A model generated the notes under the pieces. The model was given only the letters and a program-made list of their open reading frames with translations. It was not told the origin of the DNA and ran no database searches. Both the position numbers and the translations under genes were made by a program. Below are positions 35,399 to 47,754 of a stretch of DNA of 64,000 nt, in pieces (position 1 is the first letter of the stretch; the number at the start of each line of letters is the position of its first letter). The DNA comes from Stenopsyche tienmushanensis (lineage: Eukaryota > Arthropoda > Insecta > Trichoptera > Stenopsychidae), in the NCBI GenBank assembly GCA_008973525.1, contig WACJ01000048.1, forward strand, positions 434,001-498,000, given 5' to 3'.

Positions 35399-35786
35399 TG
35401 ACCCTTTGAGTAGTAAGCTAATTTTAAATCATCATAAACTTAGATATTATATTCGTACATCCGCCAATTATCATCCCTACAAATCCACTTATCTGTCAGG
35501 ACCGTCGCAGCGTATAAGAAGTTTGTACATAAATAAATAAACACTGCCGATAACACACAATATTCGGTAATTTTATGCATAAACATACAGAATACACTTA
35601 AAATCGATTCATTATATCATGCACATATCATTATTAGTCGATAAATTTGAGTTAACGATCTATACAATCGTACGATGTACGCAAGATACTCTCTCCGTCT
35701 CTGTCTGTTTCCGAGCTCAACGAGTAAGAATGCTCTTTCTGAATCACTGGAATTCGGACACAACTCTTGCTTCTTTGAGGGGTTAA
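35399..35786 (+). mobile_element. piggyBac-like MITE
   Basis: The left end is TTGACCCTTTGAGTAGTAAGC, with the TTAA mutated to TTGA. The right end is TTCTTTGAGGGG-TTAA at 35783-35786. Its interior is nearly colinear with 3760-4156. Confidence 0.7.
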
Positions 35787-37329
35787 TATTGAGCACAGGT
35801 GGTGGACGTAATTCTTTCCTATAAATAGATATTAACGAGATCCTAGTCCACATGGCTGCACTATGATGATTGTATTGATGAATACCCAATCGGTTTGTCG
35901 ATTGCGTTTCTTTGGGAATAAAACTATAGCAAATCCGAACGCAAGTTCAACTATTCCATTAGGCCATCTTTCATTAATATTTCATATTATAAAAAAAAAT
36001 ATGCGCATCAAAATATGTAATTTAAAAATATTTCCAATAAGAATCGCAAGGAAATATTATTTAATAATTTTGCAATCTGATTAATATTTTTTCCTCGAAT
36101 GAGCACATCAGATCCATCGGATCTTCGTCTTCATTCTTCGAAGAAAATTCATTGAATTGACCACGTTCATGCGGAGATAATACCCGATTATTCATCAAGA
36201 TAACCTTTTCCGCTCCCGGGCGCCACTTCATCAGATCGAAGAATTCCCGGGAGGGCCACCCCTCAACGCGTTTAATAAATATGGCATTCGTTTCATTGGA
36301 GGGCCCTTATTTATAGTCGCCGAGTAAAACAATAGGTCCTTTTGACCTTTGCCCCTAAATAATTGTCCCGAGAGTATCGAACGTTCGGGCCGGTTTGCAC
36401 TCCCACGTGTATTATATATTTAATCCATTATTACGTGGACCTGTTTGGATTTGGGCGTTCCTATTTGGATTTCTCGTAAACGTGTTTGCATGGTCTTAAA
36501 CTTTTTTTTCGTATTCTACGGGCTTTACAAAGACGAGCGACTCGGTCTCCCTTATCCATCTCTCTCGCGTAACTATCGCAATTTCCTTTTTTGTCGCAAC
36601 CTTAACACGGTGAGAATTATCATCCATCCGGTGGAAGATTGTATCGAAGACTTTTCTTTTTAATACGGTCGAACTCGTTTATAACTTATCAAAGGCAGGT
36701 ATAAGAGTTGTTTTTAGCGAAAAACCCGGAGAAAATGTTTTTATCCGAGATATTGGCTCTGCTACAAACTTCGGTTTTGTTCATGCAAATTTGAAACAGA
36801 AATAGTAGCTTTCTTTGTATATCGATACAATTTACACATTTCTCCGAATCGGCTGCCGGTGTATAACAAAAGCATTTGAATTAATTTAGTTTAAATAAGA
36901 TTGAATACAGATTTCTGATTATTCAAGCAGCTGCTAATTTTCAGAATTAATTTTAATTAGCATGGATATTTTTAGTTTGGCAAATTATAAACAGGCTTGT
37001 ATTATCAATAAATTGCGCACAATATCGAATGTATACTGGCCGTAAATAGACGCTATCTATTCAAAGGCAGGGCTACCATTTTTCACCATTTCTACGACAA
37101 CAACAGATAAATACATTTATTTAATCAACGACGTATTTCGTATTTCTTCCTATTGTTTATATATTTGGTCAACAAAATTTTGTTTAAAAGATGTTCAAAG
37201 CATAGAATTTACAAACAATGTTGATATCAAATTAGCTCATGATGAGTTATCCAAAGACATATATTATATGACTGGATCAAAACGATTAATCTTTGAATTT
37301 GTATAATTGAAACATTTTAATACATTAAT
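35787..37329. other. single-copy DNA, candidate regulatory block
   Basis: No transposon match. At 36180-36420 there is a dense GC-mixed block with CCCGGGCGCC and CCCGGGAGGG flanking ATCAGATCGAAGAA, a TTTGACCTTTG nuclear-receptor-like site, and a CACGTG E-box. It reads as non-coding in all frames. Confidence 0.35.
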
Positions 37330-37450
37330 TACATTCGAGTGCGGAGATTAGTGAATCGAAGATAGAGACGGGTGTCTTGCGTCTGATCATACACTCGCAC
37401 ATCGTGCTGTAAAGGTACCCATACATCTTGCTGTAAAGGTACCCATACAA
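37330..37450 (-). mobile_element. piggyBac-related fragment with 24-bp tandem duplication
   Basis: GATAGAGACGGGTGTCTTGCGTC, then CGCACATCGTGCTG, are the family's right-half sequence. The unit ATC-TGCTGTAAAGGTACCC-ATAC is present twice in tandem (37400-37448). Confidence 0.5.
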
Positions 37451-38863
37451 CAAGGTTAAATACTGATACTCTGACGTACAGAAACTATTCAAATTCGAGC
37501 ATTTTGAAGTCATCCAAAGGCCTATAGCGATCTTTGTTTGCAGTCTTCATTAGATACACAATCGGCGATATATCGCTGTTTAACATCGTGAAAGTTAATC
37601 AGACCCTTGAAATACTGAAAATTGATCTTTATCATTAAAACATGTTTTTATCAACTGATACCAATTTACCCTGGTTTAGAGATTTGTGATTATCTTTGAT
37701 GGACAGTCGAGCTATGTGCTCGGGCATAGTGAATGGGCAGTTTGCACGCGCATCAATAGATGAGTCGCGCCTTGAAAGGATTAAGGGTGCAGAATTATCA
37801 TATAAAACACGTTCCAATGCATTAAATAAAGGACCATAAGCTATCTGCGAACATATCGCGATGCATAACGTGAACATATAGCGTTGAAATATGACCATAT
37901 AAAAAGTTCACGTGTCTAGCCTATGAACTTTCGAGTAGCAACTCAATAGTTTAATACCAGGTCACAAGTATCGATTTCTCGGCAATGTTTTTATGTTGGC
38001 CTTAAACACCACACGCAATCACCACTATGGGAAATATTGAGGTGCAATAATCCTGGCGAAAAATAAAGCGAATTGGGTCAATTTTAAAAAGCAAACGATC
38101 TAAATCGAGACCAAACAGTCGAGAAAATTAAAAACATTTTTATCCAATAATATATTTTACCATATTACTTTTTATGCAGTAATTAAATATGATATTCAGC
38201 GCAAAAAGCTTCTAGTTAACTCTTTTAGTGCCGATCGAAAAAAACCAAACTGAAAAAAGGTTTGAGAAAAAAATTATAATTTGAGCATTTTTATTGCTAT
38301 ATTTTATTCCCCATTCAGTAAATAATCTAATATATTAGATCATTATTACACACCTCTTGTGATAATTTTTAGACTTCGACACAATGTGACAATTGTGCAT
38401 TTAATTACTCTTTTAAAATATATTACATGTTGCCAAAAGTAATGTCGTTTTATTCGATGCACCCTCTTCAAAATGGTCTCATTCAGTCTGTTGAGCAATA
38501 AGGACGTGTTTTGAAGTTGCTCGCGTAAGGGTCTACCTGTTTGTCGGTCTGAGATTAAAGAAAAGCGACCCCCTTATCCCTCTAACGACAATGGGAGAGA
38601 CGTGTTCGTCGAAACAACTTTTGCGAAACTGTATGCTTTTTCGGTACAATATTAAAAATAAAGCAACAGAGGCTACAAAGAACATCTGCGAGATTTATGG
38701 TGAGATATTAGATGTCAAAAAATACCAACGGAGGTTTAATTTTTTTTTAAACAATCTGATGTTTTAAGCGAGGAAGATACCACATGTATTGATCGACCCC
38801 AATATGACCGAACGGTTCAACATCAGCAGATCATTACAAGAAAAATAACTATTAAGCCCTTTT
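37451..38863. other. AT-rich DNA without recognised features
   Basis: No coding frame or shared repeat was identified. Confidence 0.4.
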
Positions 38864-38871
38864 GATTTAAT

Positions 38872-39744
38872 CAGGACCGTAACAAGGTGGTGGTAAAGAA
38901 GGCAACTGGCCTTTGGGCGCAAAACGCAGAATACCGACCGAGTCGAGAGTTGCACGTGAATGAATCAATGCTGATTAGCTGCCCATTTTTGTCTAATCTC
39001 TCTTCGTTAGCACTTAAACATTCCTAGCCGGTATAAACCCGCAACACGGCGCAATTGCGAAGCGCTCATCCGTTGTGTCAGCGCTCCGAAAAGCGGACCG
39101 GTTGAACACACAGACCACTCTATCCTCTTTTAAGGCCTTTTGCGGCATTTTCGGTGATAAATGCTTATTGCGGGGGATTCTATGATCTGTACAATCACGA
39201 AATCTCCCCAGAGGCTAATTTACATAAGCAACTTGCGTCAAATGAAGTCGCGAGCTAGCCTAAACTTCTCTCTACCCATGAAAACTATATGTTTATCTCG
39301 AAGTTGAGAATGAGCGTGTGCTTGCGGCCATGGATTTCAAAATCAAGTTTTGCACCTTGCTGTGCATTTTTGTTGAGCGGGTCGGCATTCCGAATAGCGG
39401 GATTAATAAACAGCACGGAGGGTCACCATGTTTCTTTGTCTCAGATGTGAAGTGATGAGCCCGTGTTTCTTTCGTGGTTATGAATTGATATAAAAACTCG
39501 GTGCTTTTGCTGTGAATCATCGCCAAACACTCAATTGAATTGATTGTGAGCAAACGCGGTATCCATCTTGCGCACAGCTTTTCATGTCCAAATTTTCAGT
39601 CAATAATCGGGTACTTTTGGGACTATCTTTGTATATTATTTTAAAATATACATTATTTAACATATGGCATTTATAATAGTATTTTTTTAAAATAAGTTTT
39701 CCGCAGGGGGGGGGGCAAGTTAGATTCTTAATCAGGTTCCCCAT
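38872..39744 (+). mobile_element. hAT 'family H' element carrying a mariner fragment
   Basis: The left end CAGGACCGTAACAAGG begins at 38872. Interior blocks (GAATACCGACCGAGTCGAGAG, GAAAAGCGGACCGG, TCTATGATCTGTAC) follow in family order. Octamers GATTTAAT at 38864-38871 and 39745-39752 are identical, a plausible hAT target duplication, although the right terminus (..CAGGTTCCCCAT) no longer resembles the inverted left end. Inside, mariner transposase sequence (see the 39293 entry) is followed by the TCGGGTACTTTTGGGACTA terminus at 39606. Confidence 0.65.
39293..39600 (-). pseudogene. mariner transposase fragment inside family H
   Basis: The minus strand encodes SIECLAMIHSKSTEFLYQF and ITTKETRAHHFTSETKKHGDPP (39540-39420). 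This corresponds to the mariner stretch around the first catalytic aspartate ('VTVDETWIHHYTPE'), where the aspartate is replaced (TKET). A linker remnant with KLCARWIPRL-type sequence lies just upstream at 39550-39595. It is broken at both ends. Confidence 0.75.
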
Positions 39745-39752
39745 GATTTAAT

Positions 39753-41460
39753 GGAGATTCTCGTGTATTCTCAACTCAAATGAAAAGAAAAGGTGGCAAA
39801 AAGTAATAAAAAATGTAGGAAATTATTTTGTATAAGGGAAGTTCAATAAAAATAAAAAAAAACGACATAACTTATGGGGACATTTAATACTTATCTATTA
39901 AACAAGATTTTCATATAACGTTTTACAAATTTATTTTGAGATAGAATTCTCAAATACAAATATTAGGATATCATTGTATACGCAGCGATATATCGTCATT
40001 TGTACTTTACGCTAGTTTTTCCAACGACAATATATATTCAAAAAGGAATTTTATACTAATTTTTATGTGAAATACATGTAATCTGTCAACTTTTGATTTA
40101 TTTTGTATAAAATATACATAATTTATATGAATAATAGAATATACTAGAATGATATTAGATAATGTTAAATTGTATTCAATGCGCCAGTATTGGAAGCACT
40201 CCACAGCTATATCTACGCCCACAATTTGCGCATCACCTCTTTTTAACAACCCACTTTCAAAATCGCAAAAATAAAATATTCGTACTCGAATAATACATTT
40301 ATATTATACACAACAACTTTAAAAAATCAAGGCCTTCCCACAGTCATAAAATTTGGTTAAAAAACAGCTCATGTGTTTACAAAAAACGCAATTTCCATAC
40401 AATTAAAATTCATACATAAGTAGAAGCTTTTGAACGTTTTCTGTCACGTAACTCAACGTGGAAGGCTTTCGTTCTTCCAGACAAAAAAACATCGATAAAA
40501 AAGGATCAATCCACCGCAAAAATAAGATTTATATCGGCGCAGAAATAAAAGGAATCGTTTTTCTCTCGATCGGCACCATCCTATTGTCATTAATTGTGAT
40601 TGATGCCTTTTTGTCATTCTTCAAACGGTCATCATCATCCATTAATTCAGTCAGTTAACGCTCGACGATCAAAGCATATCGGAGGAACGATCTCGGAATT
40701 AATCTTAATTAGCCTTGTATTCTTAATCGAGAAGCGTTGAATTATCTGATATGTTAAATTGTACATCTCGCCCGTTCTTTGCGCCGACTTTTCCACCCGG
40801 CAATACCGTCAAATTCAACCCCCCATTGTCTTTTATCTCCGCTTTTGTGAGCCAATGATGAAATTTAATAAAATCTCTTATTCGATGACATTCAATGGAA
40901 TATGCTTTGATATTTCTATGCCGACGCATTGAAGCATCCGATTCTGAATTGTAGCAATATGCAATGTCCCGAGAAGCTTTGTTACAAAGCACGTACTATT
41001 CTCTACACCGTTCTATTTCCATTACAATGAAAGGTACTATGGATTGAAAAGTAAACGTTTTTTGTTCTAAATTGTGCCAAAAATGAATATGGATCTAACG
41101 GACGAAAATTCGTGGAATATCTACAACGAAACGTGACAAGAATTTAGCGTTTAGACTTCATAGAATCCTATGTTTTTTCACATTTTTGGCCATTTTGACA
41201 CCTTTAATAAATCAATATAATTTATTCAAAACTATAAAAATATTCTAGCCGTTTTCGAGTATTGACCTTCTTTCATAACGGTTAAATAATACATGAAAAC
41301 ATTTAAGACACAATATTGCTAAAGTCATGACGTTCTTAACATTTAATTTGTCTCAAACCAATGAATAGATTTGAAGAGCTTAAAGTTCATTCATGCAAAA
41401 ATTTATATACTTATAAAGCAAATAAGATGCCGAAGAATTGTTTTAAAATCCAAGAATTTA
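39753..41460. other. AT-rich single-copy DNA
   Basis: No transposon match. A plus frame at 40458-40658 contains a hydrophobic segment (IKGIVFLSIGTILLSLIVI), but its first in-frame start is GTG and there are no splice signals, so it is not called. Confidence 0.4.
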
Positions 41461-41463
41461 TTC

Positions 41464-41600
41464 CGTAACTCGCACAGTCTCCAGATCTGACACCACTGGA
41501 TTTATTTGTATAGGGACGTGCCCTAATCCGTGGCTCACACGTTCTCCAGATCTGACACCACTAGATTTATTTGTCTAGGGACGTGCAACAAATTTGTAAA
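41464..41600 (+). repeat. 65-bp tandem repeat of a transposase motif
   Basis: Two units with a 65-bp period (CCAGATCTGACACCACT at 41481 and 41546) each encode, in one frame, a version of RSPDLTPLD(L/F)F. This motif surrounds the third catalytic residue of Tc1/mariner-type transposases. Because 65 is not a multiple of three, the units are in different frames. The downstream sequence (TTGACATTCCTCATTC, TTTTATGTGACTTTGGAAACT at 41725-41770) recurs after the similar pair at 63111-63165. Confidence 0.65.
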
Positions 41601-41954
41601 TAAATTTAATAAAAACATCTTGAGTATAAAAAGTATTTTATTTGTCCTGACCCTGCCAAACTGGTATCTCCAAGTAAGTAAGTCCAAAATAGCTATTAGT
41701 TTTTTGTTTGATGAATTTACAAATTGACATTCCTCATTCTTTTGCAAATTTTATGTGACTTTGGAAACTTAGAACTAATTTTCTTTAAGCCAATTGCATA
41801 AAATAATAATTAATTTAGGCCAAAAATACAAATACAATTATTTCGTGCTATGAAGACTACTAAATCGAGACATTTACGCTGAAATCTGGACGCTTGGAAA
41901 CAGTGGCGTAACTACTAATTGGAGAGCTTAAGTGATGTCTAGGGGCAGTAACTG

Positions 41955-42270
41955 TCTAATCTATGTATACATATATACAGTACATGTATGTTTTTCAAAT
42001 TGTTATATTAACTCTTCTCCACCGGTGATGTATTTACTACACCTCGACTCTAATAATGGGAATATCGATATGAAATATAATAGATACGGGGTTAAGATTT
42101 TTTGTATTCCTCCGTAATATAATTACGAATCACATCAAAGTATTATATAATATAAGTATTCATCTGCAGGGACGGAAATAAATAATTTGACGGGAAATCG
42201 GGAATTTTGCAAGTTTAAGCTCGAGTCTCAGCAGAAAGTTTTTCGCCTTCAACTTATTTTTTATATTAAA
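41955..42270 (-). mobile_element. hAT-like element, GAATCCAATCCCG family, internal fragment (copy 3)
   Basis: The reverse complement of 1990-2330 and 5180-5600: CACCGGTGATGTATTTACTACACC, AATGGGAATATCGATATGAAA and TCTGCAGGGACGGAAATAAAT. Neither terminus is present. Confidence 0.65.
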
Positions 42271-42539
42271 CAAATGGACTTATATCGTGTCATAATAAAG
42301 ATAATCGACATATGTGACGTTTTTCGTCAACCATTACTATCTTTTATATTTTTTAAATATATCATGTATTTGATTTGGTTTTAATATTTTTTTATCATAA
42401 CTTTTACATTAATTTATGGCGTTTAAGCTTTAAGAAATATGTAATAAGAATTCTTCATTCAAATTAGCACCATAACGTACAACGAAGCCTCTCGTTGGCA
42501 ACTTATGCCAACCAACGAGTCAGCAAGATAAAATAAGGC

Positions 42540-43022
42540 TTTATTTATACAGCGACATTGATACTCTTAAATCCAGTTTTTAGCAAGTCCAAGTAGGTGA
42601 CCTAAGAATTGAGCTGTTCTACGAGCGTCATACAAAACCGGATCCGCACTCATTCTCCAAGTGCCCTACCAAGTCCCCGAAGAAGTCTTTCTTAAAATAT
42701 GCGCTAAACTCCAGCCAAAGCTCATATATGTTAATTATGTCATAGACCTCCAAGTTTTCTTTTGGAAGTCTCTTCGGCAAGCCGAGGCTTAAATTCCACA
42801 CACGATATTCAAAGATCCTTTGAAGTATGCGTGGTGAGCGTCTTTAAACAAATACACAACACTGGCAGAAGTTTTCTTTTGTGTGTCAACCAAAGGCAAT
42901 GCAAACAGTCCATCATTGCTCGGAGATTACTAAAAGCCTCGCCAAATAAATACCAATCTTTCGACAATTTGCGACGTCTTCCATACGTTTTTTACGCGAT
43001 TTCGCCGCCTTGTGAAAAATAG
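42540..43022 (-). pseudogene. degenerate coding-like block with poly(A) signal
   Basis: On the minus strand three frames carry protein-like segments. 42843-42628 is open for 72 codons and includes LPKENLEVYDIINIYELWLE before a stop. 42653-42568 encodes DPVLYDARRTAQFLGHLLGL in another frame. 42970-42910 encodes KSRKKRMEDVANCRKIGIYL. An AATAAA follows at 42545-42540. This could be a decayed retrocopy or terminal exon with frameshifts, or an unknown transposon tail. I recognise no family. Confidence 0.3.
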
Positions 43023-44242
43023 CTTATTGATTTATGGCATTTGGAAATTTGTCAAGATTTCCATCGTTCGTTGTGATGCGAAATGGAATCTATTTCCAGT
43101 GATCGCCGTATTATTTTTGATTTTCGTCACAGTATATATTTATAAACACGCGGTAAATGTCCAAACTTACGATGGGCAATCCCGAAGGTCTAATTGTCGC
43201 AGTGTTAATTTGAAACTTGGAGCTTCGACCTCAAAACTGCTATCATTAGACCCAACTAAATTCCAAACTAGCTCCGCTCTTATGGAATATCCAAAGCGCA
43301 GAGGATAAATTGAATCGGATTTTCGTGTGAATATACCGTTTCATTGATATATACAAGGCCCTGGATGGCCGTCATAAATTGGACTCGTAAAACATGAAAT
43401 AAGTCACAATTTTTCACTATTTGCGAAGGAAATACCCTCATAAATACAATCTTGAACCTTGCGGAGAATGGCGAAAATGGCGACCCATAAAAATATTCTT
43501 GTTTATTGCGGAAATATAAAGTCAATTAACGAAAATGAGACACAGATTTATATTGGTTCTGTTATATTTTATTTATAAATATCCCTAATACATTCAAAAT
43601 GGAAACTCAATACAAAAATACTACTGCAGATTGATTTGATAGATTCATATAATATTTTAAGATCTGGAAAAAAAACAGAGGCTGATAATGTGAGATTTGA
43701 ACGATTGATACTTATTATCTTCTTATATATAAAAATGAATTTATGTTTGTTCGTATGTAATGCGCTGCCATACCGTTCATCAAATTGTGATAAAACTTCG
43801 TCCACTTATTGTTAAGAGCCGCGCGAGTAACATAGGAATAGTCTAAAATATAAAAATTAATGTTTGTTTGTCCGTATTTAATGCGCTGCCATACCGTTGA
43901 TCCGGTTGTGATAAAACTTTGTCAACGTATTGTTTACACTTGCGAAAATAACATAAGCATAATAAAAATATTTTTTGTGTACGCAGTTTGTTATGCGTGA
44001 CGTGGCATTGCAACGCATGCCGGATAATCACCAGTCATGTAATACACCAATAAAATTATAATATTTTAAATATGTGTTTATCCATATTTTATAATTAGTA
44101 TCTAGTTTAAATTTGAAAACTAAACACACATCAATACTAAATATTTATTACAATAGAAAGACCAAAAAAAAAAAATCTTCGCCATTCCAGCAAATTTGTA
44201 AATTATTAATATTTATGGTGGATATGAACTAATTATTTTATT

Positions 44243-44340
44243 CAGGGCCTCAAACCGGAATAAAATCATAAACCGATAACCGGTAAAACCGTCATTTTTG
44301 CAGGAACAAAAACCCAAATTAAGCAAAAGCAAGAAAAACA
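44243..44340 (+). mobile_element. hAT-like ACCGGT-rich element, left end only
   Basis: CAGGGCCTCAAACCGGAATA then ACCGATAACCGGTAAAACCG and TTTTTGCAGGAAC match the left ends at 34290 and 52008. Confidence 0.45.
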
Positions 44341-44451
44341 ATAAAATCATCAAAAATTATTATACATTCAACCCTTTTATAGCGTCCATTTCTATTCTAG
44401 AGTCTTTTTCTGTTTATTTGTTTGATTTGTCTTTCAAATCACAAAATATTA

Positions 44452-45372
44452 GGATGTCCCATAAGTTTCTTTCGTTTTCATATTATGAAAAAAATAAACA
44501 ATAATTTGTATTAAATCAAAATTTATTTAATAATATATGATCCATTCTATTCTATTACCCTTTTCCATCTCTCCGGAAGCCTCATAATGCCTTCTCGCCA
44601 AAATTTCCCCAGGCTTGTTGGCAAAATATTGATCAAGGTACATTTTTATATCATGTTTTGAATTAATTTTTTTACCACGTGAAGAATTTTTCAATGAAAG
44701 AAATAAATTATAATCTGAAGGGGCAATATCTGGAGAGTATGGAAGACGAGATTAAACATCCGAGTCAAATGATAATATTTTTTTTCTGACGAGCAAAAAC
44801 ACATGAGGTCTGGTGTTATCGTGATGAAAAACAATGCTTTGTCTGTTCGCTAATTTTGGCCGTTTTGTGGCAATTGCATTCTTTAAATTGTCTAGTTGGG
44901 AATAATATTTTGTTGAATTGATCGTTTCGCATCTGCTGAAGTAGCTTATAATAAACTACCCTCTTCCAGTTCCACCAAATGCATAGCAAAACATTTTTTG
45001 GGTGTAGGCCAGATTTAGCTACAGTTAAAGCTTCTGTACGCTTGGTTCAAGACCGTTTACGTTGGATATTCTCATAGAGTATCCAACTTTCATCTCCAGT
45101 GACAAGTCTCTTCAAAAAAGGTTGGCTATTATGTCGTTGGAGAAGAAGATCGCATGTTGAAATACGCTGAAGTTTATTTGAGTCAGTCAGTTCGTGAGGA
45201 AGCCACACATCTGAACGATTGATGTAGCCCAATTTTATCAGATGATTATGGACGGATGTTCTTGGAATTTCTAACTTGTTAGCTATTTCGCGAACAGTAT
45301 ATCGCGGGTTTTCTTCAACCATGACTATGATTAGATCTGTGTTCAATTGCGAAAGAAACTAATGGGACAACC
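44452..45372 (-). mobile_element. mariner element with both termini, transposase defective
   Basis: The termini GGATGTCCCATAAGTTTCTTTCG (44452) and, reverse-complemented from 45372, GGTTGTCCCATTAGTTTCTTTCG are inverted repeats, with TA before the left one. On the minus strand an ATG frame (45346-45047) encodes ENPRYTVREIANKLEIPRTS (second helix-turn-helix), WLPHELTDSNKLQR and LVTGDESWILYENIQRKRS, with the first catalytic aspartate (TGDE). Past frameshifts, HPKNVLLCIWWNWK and VVYYKLLQQ continue, then decayed C-terminal sequence. About 60 N-terminal residues and the second and third aspartate regions are lost or scrambled. At 921 bp it is shorter than the usual 1.3 kb. Confidence 0.9.
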
Positions 45373-45435
45373 AAATTTTGTATGGATGCCCAACTTTCTA
45401 TAGTATATTCCCTATCTCGGTGCTATTGACTCTAG
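45373..45435 (+). repeat. pogo-like terminal sequence, copy 1
   Basis: AAATTTTGTATG, then CTTTCTATAG and TCCCTATCTCG-GCTAT, match 61808-61871, where the sequence runs on to a CAGTCAATCC-type tip (reverse-complemented). It begins immediately outside the mariner at 44452-45372. Confidence 0.35.
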
Positions 45436-47040
45436 TTTATTTCCAGACCATCAAATGCCAACATTGTAATATAATATATTCTGATTCTGTTGAAGAAATT
45501 TGGGTTCCTGCAAATGCAACGTGAACCTAAAAAGAAACATACTGCATTCAGAATTATCGTTGCTATCTTCTGAAGCAACATTGAAATCGATTTCCATTGC
45601 CAAAACGTCTCTATTTTAATTAATTTTGTAAAACACACAAATCAAGGAGTGGGTTTATTTATTGAATACAAACTGACGGACAGAATAAATAACAATACCC
45701 ATTGTAATTGATGATACACGCTGTTGATAGATTTGATTTTTCATCGCCGTAAGTCATTCAGTTGCTTAAAAACATTTTTCTTTGAATCAATTATTTCCAC
45801 AGCTGGATCCTTGATTGGTAACGTAAGCATTTATACGTCACTTTTTGTATCCATACGTCATGACTTGAGAATATCAGATGCTGCTATCTATATACGGCAT
45901 GTTAACAGCCTCTCACCGAGATTTGAATATTTGAACTCTCGCAGCAGATAAAAGTCGTTTCAACAGATTAAAGCGTTGTCTCATAATGTCAACATTTTTT
46001 CATGATTACACGGAATAGCTCCGGATATGATGAGTATATTTGTACTCATAGGAGATTGCTCCAAAACTCGTCTGCCCCCCGTGATATTCATCAACGATGC
46101 TGCGAATCTTCGACTGCATGATGTTTCGATCGGCGATCATTTTATTTGGATCATGTGATCTACGACATATTGAGTTCAAAGGGATCGTAAACGATTGCCA
46201 CATGGCATTTTTGAGCTATAATGATCGGTTGCGCGTTTTAAGTACAAGGACGCCATATAATGATGCTTCACAAATTGAACCTCAATCAGTCCGATTCGTT
46301 GAGTATAACATTAAGGGACGGAAAATTGAATTTGAAATTATGTGCAACCTTCGACCGCATTCATATCCATGAAGTTTTCATATAAGCTGACATTTCTCTC
46401 CAATTACAGCGGTTTCTAAATTAAAAAATGCTACTGTCACACCATATATTATTCATGCTTCCGTGACGATAATGAAATGCCTCTAAAATTATGGCCAGGA
46501 TACGTGCTGCGTATCCGTCATGTATAATGTGCACATGCTTTGAATCGACGAAATTATCGTTATAGTCATCAGGGTAACACATATTCAAACAAAATACCCT
46601 AATTGCTTTACTTTGTCATCCAAATTTATAACACCTTGGACTCAATAAACACAGCTAAAAATTTGTTAAAATACTTGAAATCCACATATTAAAACCAATT
46701 TTGAGATAAACTTTCTGATAGTTTGTTTCAAAATTTTACAATGGTAATTAGCGATGACTTATGCTTTGCCATCAGTGAACATTCATTTTCAATAACAAAA
46801 GATACATTTACAAGAGCAAAGGCATTCATATTATACGATTCGGGACGCTGACTGTAAATTATGCCACGTTTTTGGCTTATTTACTTTAAAACAGACTGCA
46901 ATCTTCTACTTCTGTAGCAAAATCTTAAAAGACCTTGAGAAATTATGAATTTGCATGCGAAAGTCGATTGGTGTCAAGAAATTAAAATAATGGGTAACAA
47001 AAAAAGATAGGCTGACATTTATATGCGCAAAATGCACAAT
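45436..47040. other. single-copy DNA, no supported gene
   Basis: A 91-codon plus frame at 46097-46372 starts with ATG but has no recognised domain. It lies in DNA with open frames on both strands (46006-46203 minus). No splice signals or conserved motif support it. Confidence 0.35.
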
Positions 47041-47213
47041 CAGGGCCGTAACAAGGGCGTGGCAAAGCAGGCAGATTCGGACAACTTCGTATCGTAATGA
47101 AAGTTTGAAATCGTTCTGTAGACATGTTAAAGTACGACATCCGATCGCAAGACGCTTATTCGTCATATCAGCGGTTCGAAGAACGGACCGAATGGACATA
47201 CAAACCTTGTTGA
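47041..47213 (+). mobile_element. hAT 'family H', left-end fragment
   Basis: CAGGGCCGTAACAAGGGCGTGGCAAAGCAGGC at 47041 is the best-preserved left terminus of the family. Internal sequence (TTCGGACAACTTCGT, CATCCGATCGCAAGACGC, ATATCAGCGGTTCG) follows up to 47213, where piggyBac-related sequence starts. Confidence 0.65.
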
Positions 47214-47520
47214 GTTATTGGATAACATTCACTCGTACATCGATGGCAAGATCGCGCTGTAAAGACACCCCTACACGTTTAAATATTCTCAAATATTACG
47301 AAAAACGATCCATGGCGCTTCATACTCAATATCATGCTTCTATTTCTAATAAAATATGATTATGTTTGTTATTGTTGTTTACGTTTAAAAATTGTTTATG
47401 TTTACGTGAATGAACGAATGTTGTATGCTTTCAATAGTGTTAAGGTTCATTTATTGATATACAAGCTTCACTCACGCTGCGCGGTCCTGAAAGAAAAGTG
47501 GATTTGCGTTGCGCGAGTGC
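47214..47520 (-). mobile_element. piggyBac-related fragment
   Basis: TCGTACATCG, CGCTGTAAAGACACCCCTACACG, AATATTCTCAAATATTACGAAAA and GTGTTAAGGTTCATTTATTGATATAC through ACGCTGCGCGGTCC match 2383-2620 almost block for block. Confidence 0.6.
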
Positions 47521-47754
47521 AGTTTCGCTTTCTCAACATCGCGTCGTTAGTCCTTAAATTAGGTCTGCTCCGAATCTTAGAAATAATTGAAATGCGACAC
47601 TTTGCATCTTTTCTCTGCTACTAATTAATTTTGGATCTGACAGGAGACTTATTTATTTTCATGCGTGTAAATAGCATATCACTCAATAAGTTCGTAGGAT
47701 ATTATTCGTCGTATAACTGTTGTAATAAAAGAACAAAAAGTTGTTATTTTAGGA

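Noticed and set aside
40458..40658. 66-codon frame with a transmembrane segment as a small protein
   Set aside because: Begins with GTG, no in-frame ATG near the start, no splice or promoter support.
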